Source of the DNA: JAPPHA01 sp963662815
GTDB lineage: Bacteria; Pseudomonadota; Alphaproteobacteria; Rhodobacterales; Rhodobacteraceae
DNA: 64,000 nt
NCBI GenBank assembly: GCA_963662815.2
Contig: CAXXWA010000028.1
Coordinates: 1-64,000 of the forward strand
Reading direction: 5' to 3'
Shown piece by piece: positions 33,700-43,943 of the stretch; the first letter of the stretch is position 1; every line of letters begins with the position of its first letter. The notes beneath the pieces were generated by a model. The model saw only the letters and a list, made by a program, of their open reading frames with translations. It was not told the DNA's origin and searched no databases. The position numbers were made by a program, and so were the translations under genes.

Positions 33700-34802
33700 T
33701 GCGGGACGATCTCCGCGAACTGCTCTCGGAGCTCATTCCGATTCCGGGCCTGTCCGGCCACGAGGACCGCGTGCGCCGGGCAATAGCCGCGAGGCTCGAG
33801 GCCGACGGGTTGGCGGCGCGCGCCGACAGGCTGGGAAACCTGGTCGCCACGCTGGAGGGCGATCCCGACGCGCCAAGCGTCATGATCTTCGCCCACATGG
33901 ACCAGCTGGGATTTGTCGTCCGGCGAATCGAACAGGACGGGATGGTCCGCGTCTCCAGGGTCGGCGGCGTTCCCGAACGCGCCCTGGCCTCGCAGGCCGT
34001 CATGATCTGCCCCGGCGACGGTCCCGGCCTGATGGGGGTCATCGGCAACATGAGCCATCACGCGACGCCGCCCGGGGAGCGCCTTGCCGTCTTGCAGACC
34101 CCGGAGCTGACGATCGACACCGGTCACGGTTCCCGCTCGGCGGTGGAATCCGCCGGAATCAGGATCGGCGATCCGGTGGTCTACAGACCCGTGGTCATGC
34201 CACTGGCGGGAGACAGGATCGCAGGGAGCTGCGTCGATGACCGTGCGGGCTGCGCAGTGCTCGTCCAGCTCGCGCGTTCCCTCGCGAAGTCGTCCGTCCG
34301 CCCGACGGTTCATCTCGTGTTCTCCGTGCTCGAGGAGTTCAATCTGCGGGGCGCCGTCGTCGCAGCCAGGCGGCTTCGGCCCGATGTCGCGGTCCAGGTC
34401 GACCTGATGCTCGCCACCGATACGCCGGGAATGGAGGATCGCGGTTCCATGCGGCTCGGAGGCGGGCCGGGCATCAGCCTCTATTCCTTCCACGGCCGCG
34501 GAACGCTGAACGGAGTCATTCCGCATCCGGCCATGGTCCGCCTGTTCGAGGAGGCGGCAGCAGCGCACGACATCCCGCTGCAGCGCAGCGCGCAGGTCGG
34601 AATCCTTACGGACCTCTCATACGTCCAGCTGCTGGGCGAGGGCGTCGCAGCCCTGGAGGTCGGATTTCCCATGAGGTACTCTCATTCCAGCCTCGAGGTC
34701 TGCGATCTCTCGGACCTTGCCGAGCTGGTCCGCCTTCTGGAGGCGGCGCTCGCAAGGGTCGGTCCGGGCTTCGACCTTGCAAGGGATTCGCTCCCGCAAT
34801 GA
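33699..34802 (+). CDS. M42-family metallo-aminopeptidase-like protein (SgcX-like)
   Basis: 367-aa dinuclear-zinc hydrolase of the M42 family. Candidate metal ligands and catalytic residues are all present: His in IFAHMDQLGF, Asp in GSCVDDRAG, the Glu-Glu pair in SVLEEFNLRG, Asp in LMLATDTPG and His in RYSHSSLEV. The protein should therefore be an active hydrolase, although in this setting the substrate may be a glycosyl-amine or other conjugate rather than a peptide. The ATG at 33699 overlaps the BtpA stop; a GTG three bases earlier is open. Its end overlaps the kinase start as ATGA. Family members form large tetrahedral complexes in the cytoplasm. Confidence 0.82.
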   Translation: MRDDLRELLSELIPIPGLSGHEDRVRRAIAARLEADGLAARADRLGNLVATLEGDPDAPSVMIFAHMDQLGFVVRRIEQDGMVRVSRVGGVPERALASQAVMICPGDGPGLMGVIGNMSHHATPPGERLAVLQTPELTIDTGHGSRSAVESAGIRIGDPVVYRPVVMPLAGDRIAGSCVDDRAGCAVLVQLARSLAKSSVRPTVHLVFSVLEEFNLRGAVVAARRLRPDVAVQVDLMLATDTPGMEDRGSMRLGGGPGISLYSFHGRGTLNGVIPHPAMVRLFEEAAAAHDIPLQRSAQVGILTDLSYVQLLGEGVAALEVGFPMRYSHSSLEVCDLSDLAELVRLLEAALARVGPGFDLARDSLPQ

Positions 34803-36295
34803 CCTTTACGCTCGGAATCGACATCGGAACCTTCGAGAGCAAGGGGGTCATCGTCGACGGGACCGGAACGGTCATCGGCAGTGCCGCCAGGCCGCATGAC
34901 ATGATCGTTCCGCGCGCGGGATGGGCCGAACACCGTGCCGAAGAGGACTGGTGGGGCGACTTCGTGCACATCGCCAGGGAACTGCTCGACCGGACCGGCG
35001 TCGACCCGGCGTCGATCGACGCAGTCGCCGCAAGCGCGATCGGGCCCTGCATGCTGCCTGTCGACGACCAGGGGCAGCCGCTGATGAACGCGGTCCTGTA
35101 CGGCGTCGATACACGGGCTTCGCAGGAAATCGACCTGCTCGACGAGGAGTTCGGAAAAGAACGCATACTCGAGGTGTCGGGCAATTCTCTCACCTCGCAG
35201 TCCGTCGGTCCGAAGATTCTCTGGTTGCGGCGGCAGCGACCGGAAGTCTTTGCGCGAACCGCCCGAATCCTGACCTCGACCAGCTACATCGTGTTCCGGC
35301 TGACGGGAAACCAGGTCATCGACCACTACACGGCGGCGAGTTTCGGCCCCCTCTACGACGTTGCCCGGGCCGATTGGTGCAGCGATTTCGCGGACCGGAT
35401 CATTGCGCCGGAGCGCCTGCCGCGCCTCCTGTGGTCGACCGATATCGCGGGAAGGATCACGTCGGAGGCCGCCCGGGAGACCGGCCTCGCCGAAGGAACC
35501 CCCGTCACCGCCGGCACGATCGATGCGGCCGCCGAAGCCGTCAGCGTCGGCACCCGCAGGATCGGCGACATGATGATGATGTACGGATCGACCGTGTTCA
35601 TGATCCAGCTGACCTCAGAACGCGTCCGGGACGGCCGGCTCTGGTACGCCCCGTGGCTTGTTCCGGGAAGCCATGCATCGATGGCGGGGCTTGCGACTTC
35701 GGGCACGCTGACCCACTGGTTCCGGGACCAGCTGGCCCGCGACCTCGACCGTGACGAGGCATTCTCCGAACTTGCCCGGGAAGCGGCGAACTCCCCGCCG
35801 GGCGCAAACGGTCTCGTCATGCTGCCCTACTTTTCGGGCGAACGGTCCCCGATCCACGATCCGCTGGCCAAGGGCTGCCTGTTCGGGCTCAACCTGACCC
35901 ATACGCGCGGCGACATCTATCGCGCGCTCCTGGAGGGCATCGCCTGCGGCACTGCGCATGTGTTCGAAACATACCGGTCGGCCGGGCAGTCTCCTCGGCG
36001 CGTTCTTGCCGTCGGCGGGGGCGTCCGGAACGAGACGTGGCTGCAGGCGACATCGGACATCGGGGAAGTCCCGCAGGTCATCTGCGAAAACACTCTTGGC
36101 GCCTGCTACGGTGATGCCTTCCTGGCCGCCTGCGCAGCGGGAAGCGCAGTTCCGGAGGATATCGACCGCTGGAATCCGGAAAACCGCACGATCGCCCCCT
36201 GCGTCCGCGAGATCCATCGCCATCAGTATCGGCAGTTCCGCGCGCTCTACGCACAGACCCGGGACATCGCGGCAGCCCTCGACCGGAATCCCTGA
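34799..36295 (+). CDS. FGGY-family carbohydrate kinase (xylulokinase-like)
   Basis: 498-aa sugar kinase. The N-terminal phosphate-1 motif is LGIDIGTFESKGVIVDGTG, then GWAEHRAEEDWW. The catalytic Asp region is VTAGTIDAAAEAVSVG, and the C-terminal ATP-site block GVRNETWLQATSDIGEVPQV ends the fold. FGGY kinases phosphorylate ketoses, polyols or similar sugars. It is co-translated with the M42 gene (ATGA). Combined with the BtpA protein it may give a route in which a conjugate is hydrolysed, the sugar phosphorylated and then processed by the barrel enzyme. Substrate unassigned. Convergent with the permease gene 200 bp downstream. Confidence 0.88.
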   Translation: MTFTLGIDIGTFESKGVIVDGTGTVIGSAARPHDMIVPRAGWAEHRAEEDWWGDFVHIARELLDRTGVDPASIDAVAASAIGPCMLPVDDQGQPLMNAVLYGVDTRASQEIDLLDEEFGKERILEVSGNSLTSQSVGPKILWLRRQRPEVFARTARILTSTSYIVFRLTGNQVIDHYTAASFGPLYDVARADWCSDFADRIIAPERLPRLLWSTDIAGRITSEAARETGLAEGTPVTAGTIDAAAEAVSVGTRRIGDMMMMYGSTVFMIQLTSERVRDGRLWYAPWLVPGSHASMAGLATSGTLTHWFRDQLARDLDRDEAFSELAREAANSPPGANGLVMLPYFSGERSPIHDPLAKGCLFGLNLTHTRGDIYRALLEGIACGTAHVFETYRSAGQSPRRVLAVGGGVRNETWLQATSDIGEVPQVICENTLGACYGDAFLAACAAGSAVPEDIDRWNPENRTIAPCVREIHRHQYRQFRALYAQTRDIAAALDRNP

Positions 36296-36498
36296 GGACC
36301 GTTTTCGCGACTCTCCCGGCAGTCCTTCCGGCGCGGGACCTGCGTACTTCCGGTGTCGGACCCGCCCCGTCCACGCTGCCTTTCCAACAGGAGTCGGGGC
36401 GAAGGCACCGGTCCGGCGCTGCGAAACCGTTCCCTGGAGCAGTCCGCGGATTGCGTAGCGCGGAACATCAGGCGGTCGCGGCACCCGCGCCCGGCACC

Positions 36499-37416
36499 TC
36501 ACTTCACGGCTCCCGCCGCCATGCCCTTGATGATGAACCTTTCGAGCAGGATTCCGATGATGACCAGCGGCAGGATCGCCGCCAGCGAAAGTGCCGCCAT
36601 AGACCACCAGGCGATCCCCTGCGATCCCGTCTGGCTGGCGACCATGACCGGCAGCGTCTTCGCGTTCGAAGCGGTGAGGAGCGCGGCGAAGAAGTACTCG
36701 TTCCAGGTCAGGACCAGGGAGATGATGAATGCCGCAACCATGCCGGGCAGCGCGATCGGCAGGATTATGGTGAGGAAGGCGCCCCAGATCGTGTAGCCGT
36801 CGACCAGCGCCGCCTCTTCCAGTTCGACCGGAATGGACCCGAAATGGTCCCGCATGATCCAGATAACGATCGGAAGGACGGTCAGGGCATAGAGCGCGAT
36901 AAGCCCGATTCGCGTATCGAGCAGCGCCAGCTCCTTGTAGAGCACGAGAAACGGCAGCGCGAGGACGACCGGCGGAAGGATCAGCTGCGAAATGAAGAAG
37001 AAGGATATGTCGCCGTTCCGCATGAAGCCGAATCGGTAGCTGAACCGGCTCAGTCCGTAGGCGGCGCAGCTCCCGAGGACCACCGCGATGGTCGACGACC
37101 CGATGGCCACGATGGCGGAGTTCCAGAACCGCTTGAGGAATTCCTCGCGCACGGTGCTTTCGGCGAAGATGGTTTCCGGCGACAGTCCGAGCGATCGCAG
37201 GCCGAGCCATTTGGGCACGAAGTCGACCCATGGAATCAGGTTGCCCTTCATGACGTCGGGGGCGGCCTTGAAGGTCGTCGAGAGCGTCCAGTAGATCGGA
37301 AACAGGCAGATGAAGGCCCAGAGGATCAGCACGCCGTAGATGACGACGCGGCGCGTTGCCCAGCCCGGACGGAATGCCCGGTCGGATTCGCTGTCGTGGA
37401 AGATCTGCACGCCCAC
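36499..37416 (-). CDS. Carbohydrate ABC transporter permease (MalG-type)
   Basis: 305-aa inner-membrane permease with six predicted helices. The EAA loop contacting the ATPase reads EEAALVDGYTIWGAFLTIIL. N-terminal FPIYWTLSTTFK and C-terminal GILLERFIIKGMAAGAVK are classic CUT1 MalG ends. GTG start one base after the upstream permease stop, so translation is coupled. Last gene of the minus-strand binding-protein/permease operon. Confidence 0.9.
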   Translation of the reverse strand: MGVQIFHDSESDRAFRPGWATRRVVIYGVLILWAFICLFPIYWTLSTTFKAAPDVMKGNLIPWVDFVPKWLGLRSLGLSPETIFAESTVREEFLKRFWNSAIVAIGSSTIAVVLGSCAAYGLSRFSYRFGFMRNGDISFFFISQLILPPVVLALPFLVLYKELALLDTRIGLIALYALTVLPIVIWIMRDHFGSIPVELEEAALVDGYTIWGAFLTIILPIALPGMVAAFIISLVLTWNEYFFAALLTASNAKTLPVMVASQTGSQGIAWWSMAALSLAAILPLVIIGILLERFIIKGMAAGAVK

Positions 37417-37417
37417 G

Positions 37418-38527
37418 TCAGTACCTGGGCCTCATCCAGCGATCAGCGAGCTTCATCAGGATCGTCAGGGCGATCACGATCAGCACCAGGTAGACGATGG
37501 CGAGAAGCGTGCCGTAACCCACGTTGGACCGGTCGCGGTACTCGCGGAAAATGAAGCTCGTGACGCTGTCGGTCGCCCCTCCGGGGCCGCCGGCCGTCAC
37601 GTTGATGATGATGTCCGCGAGCTTGAGCTTGAAGATGATCCGAATCAGTATGGCGGTGATCGAGACCGGCAGCATCAGCGGGAACGTGATTTCCCAGAAC
37701 CTTTTCCAGGCCGGCGCGCCGTCGACTTCCGCGGCTTCGTGCAGCTCTCTCGGGATCGCCTGCAGCCCGGCCAGGATCATGATCATCATGAACGGAATGA
37801 ACATCCAGGCATCGATGACCATGATGGTCAAGCGGGCTACTTCGGGCGAACTGAAGAAGGATGGGCTGTCCCAGCCCAGCTCGCGGGCGAGGCGGGACAC
37901 GGGTCCGAACCTGACTTCGAGCATGGACTTGCCGATCATCCAGCTCACGGCAACCGGCGACAGCATCAGGGGCATCAGGAAGGCGACGCGAAAGAACTTA
38001 CGCGCCCTGATCTGGGCATTGAGCAACAGGGCGAGTCCGAATGCGATGGCGTATTCGACCGCTATTGCCAGCGTGTAGAGGACCATGTTGCGGAGGGCGT
38101 TCCAGTAGAACGGGTCCGTCCACATCTGTCGCAGGTTGTCGAGACCGTTGAACTGTCGCCCGTCCGGAGACGAGAGATTCCAGCTGGAAAAGGCGATGCC
38201 GACGGCGAAGATGAGCGGGAAAATCACCATCGAGACCACGAACAGGACCGCCGGGAGAACGAAGAGCGCCCGCTTTCCGTGCTCTCCGTAGAGCAGGACG
38301 CGGCTGTAGCAGAGGCAAACGGCCCAGACCAGGTAGGCGTAGAGCGCCGGCCTCCAGTTTTCCAGGCCGACATCGATGAAGCCGTAGTGGTGGAAGATCT
38401 GCAAGAGGGTCACGCCGGCCAGCAGGCCGGCCGAACCCCAGGTGATCGTCTTGCCGAATCTGCGCCGGCTGTCCGACACGCGATCGGCAGTCACGACATG
38501 GAGGAAGTCGCCTTCAGCGGTGCTCAC
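37418..38527 (-). CDS. Carbohydrate ABC transporter permease (MalF-type)
   Basis: 369-aa CUT1 permease. An N-terminal extension with two extra hydrophobic segments precedes FVLPAVLFVVSMVIFPLI and FNGLDNLRQMWTDPFYW. The EAA loop is LHEAAEVDGAPAWKRFWEIT. The C-terminus DSVTSFIFREYRDRSNVGYG is typical of sugar permeases (usual -Y-G-x-A-S replaced here by NVGYGT). GTG start. 94 bp separate it from the binding-protein gene and contain a strong stem-loop. Confidence 0.9.
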   Translation of the reverse strand: MSTAEGDFLHVVTADRVSDSRRRFGKTITWGSAGLLAGVTLLQIFHHYGFIDVGLENWRPALYAYLVWAVCLCYSRVLLYGEHGKRALFVLPAVLFVVSMVIFPLIFAVGIAFSSWNLSSPDGRQFNGLDNLRQMWTDPFYWNALRNMVLYTLAIAVEYAIAFGLALLLNAQIRARKFFRVAFLMPLMLSPVAVSWMIGKSMLEVRFGPVSRLARELGWDSPSFFSSPEVARLTIMVIDAWMFIPFMMIMILAGLQAIPRELHEAAEVDGAPAWKRFWEITFPLMLPVSITAILIRIIFKLKLADIIINVTAGGPGGATDSVTSFIFREYRDRSNVGYGTLLAIVYLVLIVIALTILMKLADRWMRPRY

Positions 38528-38560
38528 GGCGAAGGTTTCCCGTCTTTCGACCCTAAAGGA

Positions 38561-38594
38561 ACGGCCGGCGGCGACCGATGGTCCCGCCGGCCGT
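38561..38594 (-). terminator. Stem-loop between binding-protein and permease genes
   Basis: ACGGCCGGCG and CGCCGGCCGT form a perfect ten-bp stem around a 14-base loop, followed on the minus strand by TCCTTTA. Hairpins at this position in sugar ABC operons commonly protect the upstream mRNA or act as partial terminators, so that binding protein is made in excess of permeases. Confidence 0.6.
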
Positions 38595-38621
38595 ATTCAT
38601 GATTCCCTGCGCCCGGGGGCG

Positions 38622-40262
38622 TCAAAGACCCAGTGACGCCCGGTAGAGCGCGACCTGGGATTCGCGCCCGATCTCGTCGGTGATCTTCTCCCAGGCTGCC
38701 GCGATGGCATCAGCCGTTTCCTGCGCGGATCCGTACTGGCCGGCAAACCCCTTCGCCAACTCGTCTTCGGCAATGGAGTAGTACTGGAAGATGCCCGGAA
38801 TCCGGGGTTCGATCGCCGCGTTGGGATGGTTGTAGCTGTCGGCATTCGATCCCAGATAGTCCTCGATGAAGGCCCGGTCATAACCGGCCGCCTCCCATTC
38901 CTCGAACTGGAAGTGCGAGTTCCGGTAGGGCTGGAAGCCGGAAGGATATGCGGCCGTCCACAAGGAGAGATCCTTGCCGCCGAGGTGCGCGGCAGCCGAC
39001 CACGCGGCCTTGCGCTTCAGGGAATCGTCGGAGACCCGCTTGGTGACGTAGACTCCCCAGCCGATGTAGGCCATGTTCGGGGATTCGTTGTAGCTGCCTT
39101 CCCAAGCTCCGGTCTGCGAGTTGTAGACCCGATCCGAGCCCGGATTGATGCCGAATCCGACGACATCGCCGACGACGGAGGTGTCGGACGTGCGTGCGTT
39201 CGAACCGACGTCGCCCCACCACATCAACATCGAGCCGGTTCCGGCAAGGAATTGCTGGAACGCGGTGGTGCCCGGGTCGGCATTGATCTGGTCGGCCGGG
39301 TAGGCGCCCTCGGTGTTGATCAGGTCCATGACGTCCTGGATCGCCTGCACCCACCCCGGGTTGTTGACGCGGGGCTTCATGGTGTCGGGATCGAACAGCC
39401 AGGCGGGATCGTCCGGATGCTTCGCATAGGCGGCGGCGCGATTCTCGAGGAAGTAGAAGCCGAAGCCTCCCCAGCCTTTCAGCGGGTCGAGATAGCCGTG
39501 CGCCGGAAGGCCGGTCAGGGGATCGGTCTTGCCCGCCAGCTCGCGGGAGATGGCATTGACCTCCTGCCAGGTTTTCGGCGGCTCGGCGCGGCCCGTGATC
39601 GATCCGTCGCCGAAGTAGTCCGTCCTGTAGACGAACGTGTGGCAGTCGCCGTCGATGGTAATGCGGTAGGACTTTCCGTCCCATGTTCCGACAGGCGGCT
39701 TCAGGTATCCCACGAGGTCTTCCGCGTCGATCTGTTCCATGACCCAATCGGGCATTTCGTCGAGAAGGCCCTTGCCCGCGGTGTCGCCCTCGAACGGCGC
39801 GCCCATCTCGATGATGTCGAAGTCCACGGTCCCGGTCGCGATGGCCTGCTGGAGGCGCGGGTTGTAGTCGGCCTGCGCGAGGTCGATCCAGTTGATGCTC
39901 GCTCCGGTGTAGGCTTCCCAGGATTTCAGGAATCCGCGGAACAGCAGATTGTGGAGGTTCTGGTTGTTGAGACCCATGAAGGTAAGCTCGACGCCGGCGA
40001 ACTCGCCTTCCTTCACGCGTTCCTTCGTCGGTCCCAGGCACATTTCCCCGACTTTCTGCCAGTCGGCGTCCGTTGGCGATCCCATGCCAACGCCGGGGAT
40101 CTTGAGAATCTCTGCGCGAACGCTGTGGCCGTCGGCGAGTGCCGGCCGGACGCCTGCAATGCCGCCGAGCGCGGACATGGCTCCGAGGCCGGCAGCGCCT
40201 TTCAGCAGTTTCCGCCGGGTCATCTGACTCCGAACGATGTGATTGTAGAGTTCGACTTTCAT
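38622..40262 (-). CDS. Sugar ABC transporter substrate-binding protein (Tat-type leader)
   Basis: 546-aa periplasmic binding protein. The leader contains a twin-arginine motif (MTRRKLLKGAAGLGAM) after a 13-residue n-region, then a hydrophobic stretch ending RPALADG, so export by Tat is likely. The body is SBP_bac_1-like with LHNLLFRGFLKSWEAYTGAS and FDIIEMGAPFEGD near the N-terminus and a C-terminal block AIEPRIPGIFQYYSIAEDEL. At about 510 mature residues it is longer than ordinary maltose-type binders and similar to large glycoside or polyol binders. First gene of the operon. It diverges from the ATPase operon. Confidence 0.88.
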   Translation of the reverse strand: MKVELYNHIVRSQMTRRKLLKGAAGLGAMSALGGIAGVRPALADGHSVRAEILKIPGVGMGSPTDADWQKVGEMCLGPTKERVKEGEFAGVELTFMGLNNQNLHNLLFRGFLKSWEAYTGASINWIDLAQADYNPRLQQAIATGTVDFDIIEMGAPFEGDTAGKGLLDEMPDWVMEQIDAEDLVGYLKPPVGTWDGKSYRITIDGDCHTFVYRTDYFGDGSITGRAEPPKTWQEVNAISRELAGKTDPLTGLPAHGYLDPLKGWGGFGFYFLENRAAAYAKHPDDPAWLFDPDTMKPRVNNPGWVQAIQDVMDLINTEGAYPADQINADPGTTAFQQFLAGTGSMLMWWGDVGSNARTSDTSVVGDVVGFGINPGSDRVYNSQTGAWEGSYNESPNMAYIGWGVYVTKRVSDDSLKRKAAWSAAAHLGGKDLSLWTAAYPSGFQPYRNSHFQFEEWEAAGYDRAFIEDYLGSNADSYNHPNAAIEPRIPGIFQYYSIAEDELAKGFAGQYGSAQETADAIAAAWEKITDEIGRESQVALYRASLGL

Positions 40263-40370
40263 GGGCAAATTCCTCCTTGGTTCGTCGGGACAGACAAATC
40301 CATCCCTGGCTCGGCAACCGCAAACAGTCAGCCTGCAGGTCGGCGGGCTACCCGGGCGCATCCTTGTCGT

Positions 40371-40382
40371 TTGGCGCGCCAA
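40371..40382. promoter_or_regulatory. Palindromic operator candidate between divergent ABC operons
   Basis: TTGGCGCGCCAA is a perfect 12-bp palindrome midway in the 227-bp region between the binding-protein and ATPase starts, with flanks (TGTCGT and CTGTCA) that extend the symmetry weakly. A central CG dyad is typical of LacI-family operators. No LacI-type gene lies within the window. Confidence 0.45.
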
Positions 40383-40489
40383 CTGTCAAGAAACGAGTAT
40401 CGCGGCCTTCGCAACCGGAAATTCAGGTGGCGACGTTCGGACAAACTGGTCTAGACTGCCGCCGGAAATCGGCCAGGGATCGACAAGAG

Positions 40490-41599
<1,110 letters not shown>

Positions 41600-41635
41600 C
41601 GGCGGCGGTCCTGAATGCTGCAAGGAGGAATAGCC

Positions 41636-42097
41636 ATGCTCAAGGGCGTTGATCCGAGGCTGAATGCAGATGTGCTCTATGCGCTCAGGGCGATGGGCCA
41701 TGGCGACGCGATCATAATTGCCGATACCAACTTTCCGGCCGACCAGGTCGCGCGATCAACCGTATTCGGCAAGCTCCTGCGGATGGAGAACCTCACCGCC
41801 GGAGAAGCCGCCCAAGCGGTGCTCTCGGTCCTGCCGCTCGATACCTTCGTCGATGATTTCGCGGGACGGATGCAGATGGTCGACGAGCCGGATGCAGTCC
41901 CGCCGGTTCAGGCCGAGGTTCAGGCGGCGATCGACGCTGCGGAAGGGCGGCCTCGCGCGATGATCGGCATCGAGAGATTTGACTTCTACGATCAGGCGCG
42001 CGCGGCCTATGCAGTCATTCAGACCGGCGAGCGGCGGTTCTACGGTTGCTTCCTGTTGCGCAAGGGCGTCATTCCGCCGGATGGCGGAGAAGGCTGA
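41636..42097 (+). CDS. RbsD/FucU-family sugar mutarotase
   Basis: 153-aa protein of the RbsD/FucU fold, which interconverts anomers or ring forms of ribose or fucose. The motifs MLKGVDPRLNADVLYALRAM (start), GHGDAIIIADTNFPA with the catalytic His, and the C-terminal FYGCFLLRKGVIPP are as in FucU. The FucU-like start and the Tyr in the last motif favour the fucose-type branch. ATG at 41636 has an excellent AAGGAGG site nine bases upstream. Lies 36 bp after the ATPase and 3 bp before the kinase. Confidence 0.88.
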   Translation: MLKGVDPRLNADVLYALRAMGHGDAIIIADTNFPADQVARSTVFGKLLRMENLTAGEAAQAVLSVLPLDTFVDDFAGRMQMVDEPDAVPPVQAEVQAAIDAAEGRPRAMIGIERFDFYDQARAAYAVIQTGERRFYGCFLLRKGVIPPDGGEG

Positions 42098-42100
42098 CCG

Positions 42101-43030
42101 ATGGCCGGAACGATCGTCGTCCTCGGCGTGTTCGTCGCCGACACGGCCTACCGGGCGGACCGGCAGCCGAGGATGGGCGAGACGATTCTCGGAAACAGCT
42201 TTGTGCTCGGTCCGGGAGGCAAGGGGTCCAACCAGGCTGTGGCTGCGGCGAGGGCGGGCGGAGAGGTTCATTTCGTCAGCCGTCTCGGCAGGGACGCCTT
42301 CGCGGACATGGCGCGGCGCACATGGTCCGATGCCGGGGTCATCCCTGAAATCACGGTCGACGAGAACAGCTATACCGGGGCTGCCTACATCTTCATCGAG
42401 GAAGCCACGGGCGACAACGCGATCATCATTTCGCCGGGCGCGGCGCGCAACGTTTCGGTCGTCGATGTCGAGGCCAGATCGGACCTTATCCGGTCGGCCT
42501 CGGTTTTCGTCACGCAGCTCGAACAGCCCATTCCGGCGGCTGAGCGGGCGCTCGAACTGGCCCGCGCCGGCGGTGCCCGAACCATCCTCAACCCTGCGCC
42601 GGCGGCCGAGATTTCGGACTCGATGCTGTCGAATTGCGACTTCGTGACCCCGAATGAATCCGAGGCCGAGGGAATCACCGGCATTGCAGTGCGTTCAATT
42701 TCCGACGCTGAACGGGCCGCCGCGGCCTTGCTGGACCGGGGAGTCGGAGCGGCGGTCGTCACCCTGGGCGGCGAAGGTGCCCTGTACCGGGACTCCGAAC
42801 AATCCGTTCATGTCCCGGCATTCGACGCGGGATCCGTGGTCGAGACAACCGGCGCGGGGGATGCGTTCAACGGCGGTTTTGCCGCTGCGCTCGCGGCGGG
42901 AGCGGAACCTGTCGATGCCGTGCGATTCGGCTGCGCCGCTGCCGGCATATCGGTCACGCGGCCGGGAACCGCGCCTTCCATGCCGTCCTGCGACGAAATC
43001 AACGAGGTGCTTTCGCGCAAGCTGTCCTGA
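42101..43030 (+). CDS. Ribokinase-like PfkB-family sugar kinase
   Basis: 309-aa kinase: VVLGVFVADTAYRADRQPRM at the N-terminus, GPGGKGSNQAVAAARAGG as substrate/dimer motif, LNPAPAAEIS, TPNESEAEGITGI and the catalytic ETTGAGDAFNGGFAAAL (Asp in GAGD). This is the ribokinase pattern. It phosphorylates a pentose or related sugar in the cytoplasm with ATP. Third gene of the ATPase operon, right after the mutarotase, which supplies the preferred anomer. The pseudogene at 29.9 kb is a decayed relative. Confidence 0.9.
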   Translation: MAGTIVVLGVFVADTAYRADRQPRMGETILGNSFVLGPGGKGSNQAVAAARAGGEVHFVSRLGRDAFADMARRTWSDAGVIPEITVDENSYTGAAYIFIEEATGDNAIIISPGAARNVSVVDVEARSDLIRSASVFVTQLEQPIPAAERALELARAGGARTILNPAPAAEISDSMLSNCDFVTPNESEAEGITGIAVRSISDAERAAAALLDRGVGAAVVTLGGEGALYRDSEQSVHVPAFDAGSVVETTGAGDAFNGGFAAALAAGAEPVDAVRFGCAAAGISVTRPGTAPSMPSCDEINEVLSRKLS

Positions 43031-43882
43031 ACCCGCGACAGCGTCCTGGTGCCCGGGATCAAGGCCGCTGCGCCGTTCGCGCCGATCCGTTTTGTATCCT
43101 CCCGAACAGTTCTTCTGCGGAAACTCCAGCGGGTCCGGGAATGGCGCACGGAGTGCGGCAGGCCATCGGTTTCGGAATTCGGACAGCGTAGTCCGATGCA
43201 ACACTTCCACCTTGGGGCGAAGAAAGCGTTGGGCAGTTCTGCACTTCCCAACAGATAGCCGCAGGGGTACCAAGCGCCTCCGGCATGCAACAACGGTCAA
43301 GTTCATGCGGCATGTGGAGCGCCGATTTGTTTGACGCGCGGAATAAATCGCAACTCTCGACTTCGCCGGCCAAGTTCTCCAGCGACGTCTGTCGTGCGAT
43401 CGGCCCGGGCCTTAAGGGGGCTTGTGTTTTGTGTGCATACGATGTGAGAGGTGCTGCGCCATGTCCCGAACGACCTCGCCATCTGCCTCGGTGGCGTGCT
43501 GAGTGACTTTGTTTCGGCCGATGTGGGCGACGACAGGTCTTGTGAAATCGTCGGCGAATACATCTGTGACTTTGTCCCGCTTGACATTGAGCGGCCTGAG
43601 GTGATCGCGCGAAAACGGGGCTGACCGCTTGCCCGTCATCCACATTCGGGAAGGAAAGCCCCATAGTCTCGATGATACCTGTCGTTTTGCCCGCGACAGA
43701 CGAGTTTAAGTGCAAGCCGGAAAGAACATCACTGACATGTTCGAGCCTATCTACAAGATAGTCACTTATGGATTCGTGACAGAGCCCATCCTGGCAAAAT
43801 TTGCGTGGGAGTTGACACGCAGGTTCGCAAGGCGGCGGGCATGGAATTTGACCTTGTTGAATTTGCAGACGACGACTTCGGC
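43031..43882. other. 852-bp gap, no gene recognised
   Basis: Lower GC than the flanks in its right half. Open frames exist on both strands (for example 43412-43645 minus and 43710-43916 plus) but none matches a family I know. Possibly decayed cargo at the edge of the sugar island. Confidence 0.35.
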
Positions 43883-43886
43883 TTGC

Positions 43887-43917
43887 TTGCATGGAGGTGC
43901 AACTCGGTATATATAAT
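43887..43917 (+). promoter_or_regulatory. Promoter of the VapBC-type locus
   Basis: TTGCAT at 43887-43892 and a perfect TATAAT at 43912-43917 with a 19-base spacer. Transcription would start near 43924, leaving a leader of about 20 bases to the GTG at 43944, which has GGGAGA as ribosome site. Confidence 0.5.
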
Positions 43918-43943
43918 CCGGCCATATGATTGGGAGACTGAAC

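Noticed and set aside
35615..37231. A 538-codon minus-strand frame over the kinase and permease genes
   Set aside because: Lies antisense to the FGGY kinase and out of frame with the MalG-type permease, both of which are clearly real.
43412..43645. Minus-strand frame with basic, recombinase-like character
   Set aside because: No catalytic motif or family signature could be identified; left as unassigned gap.
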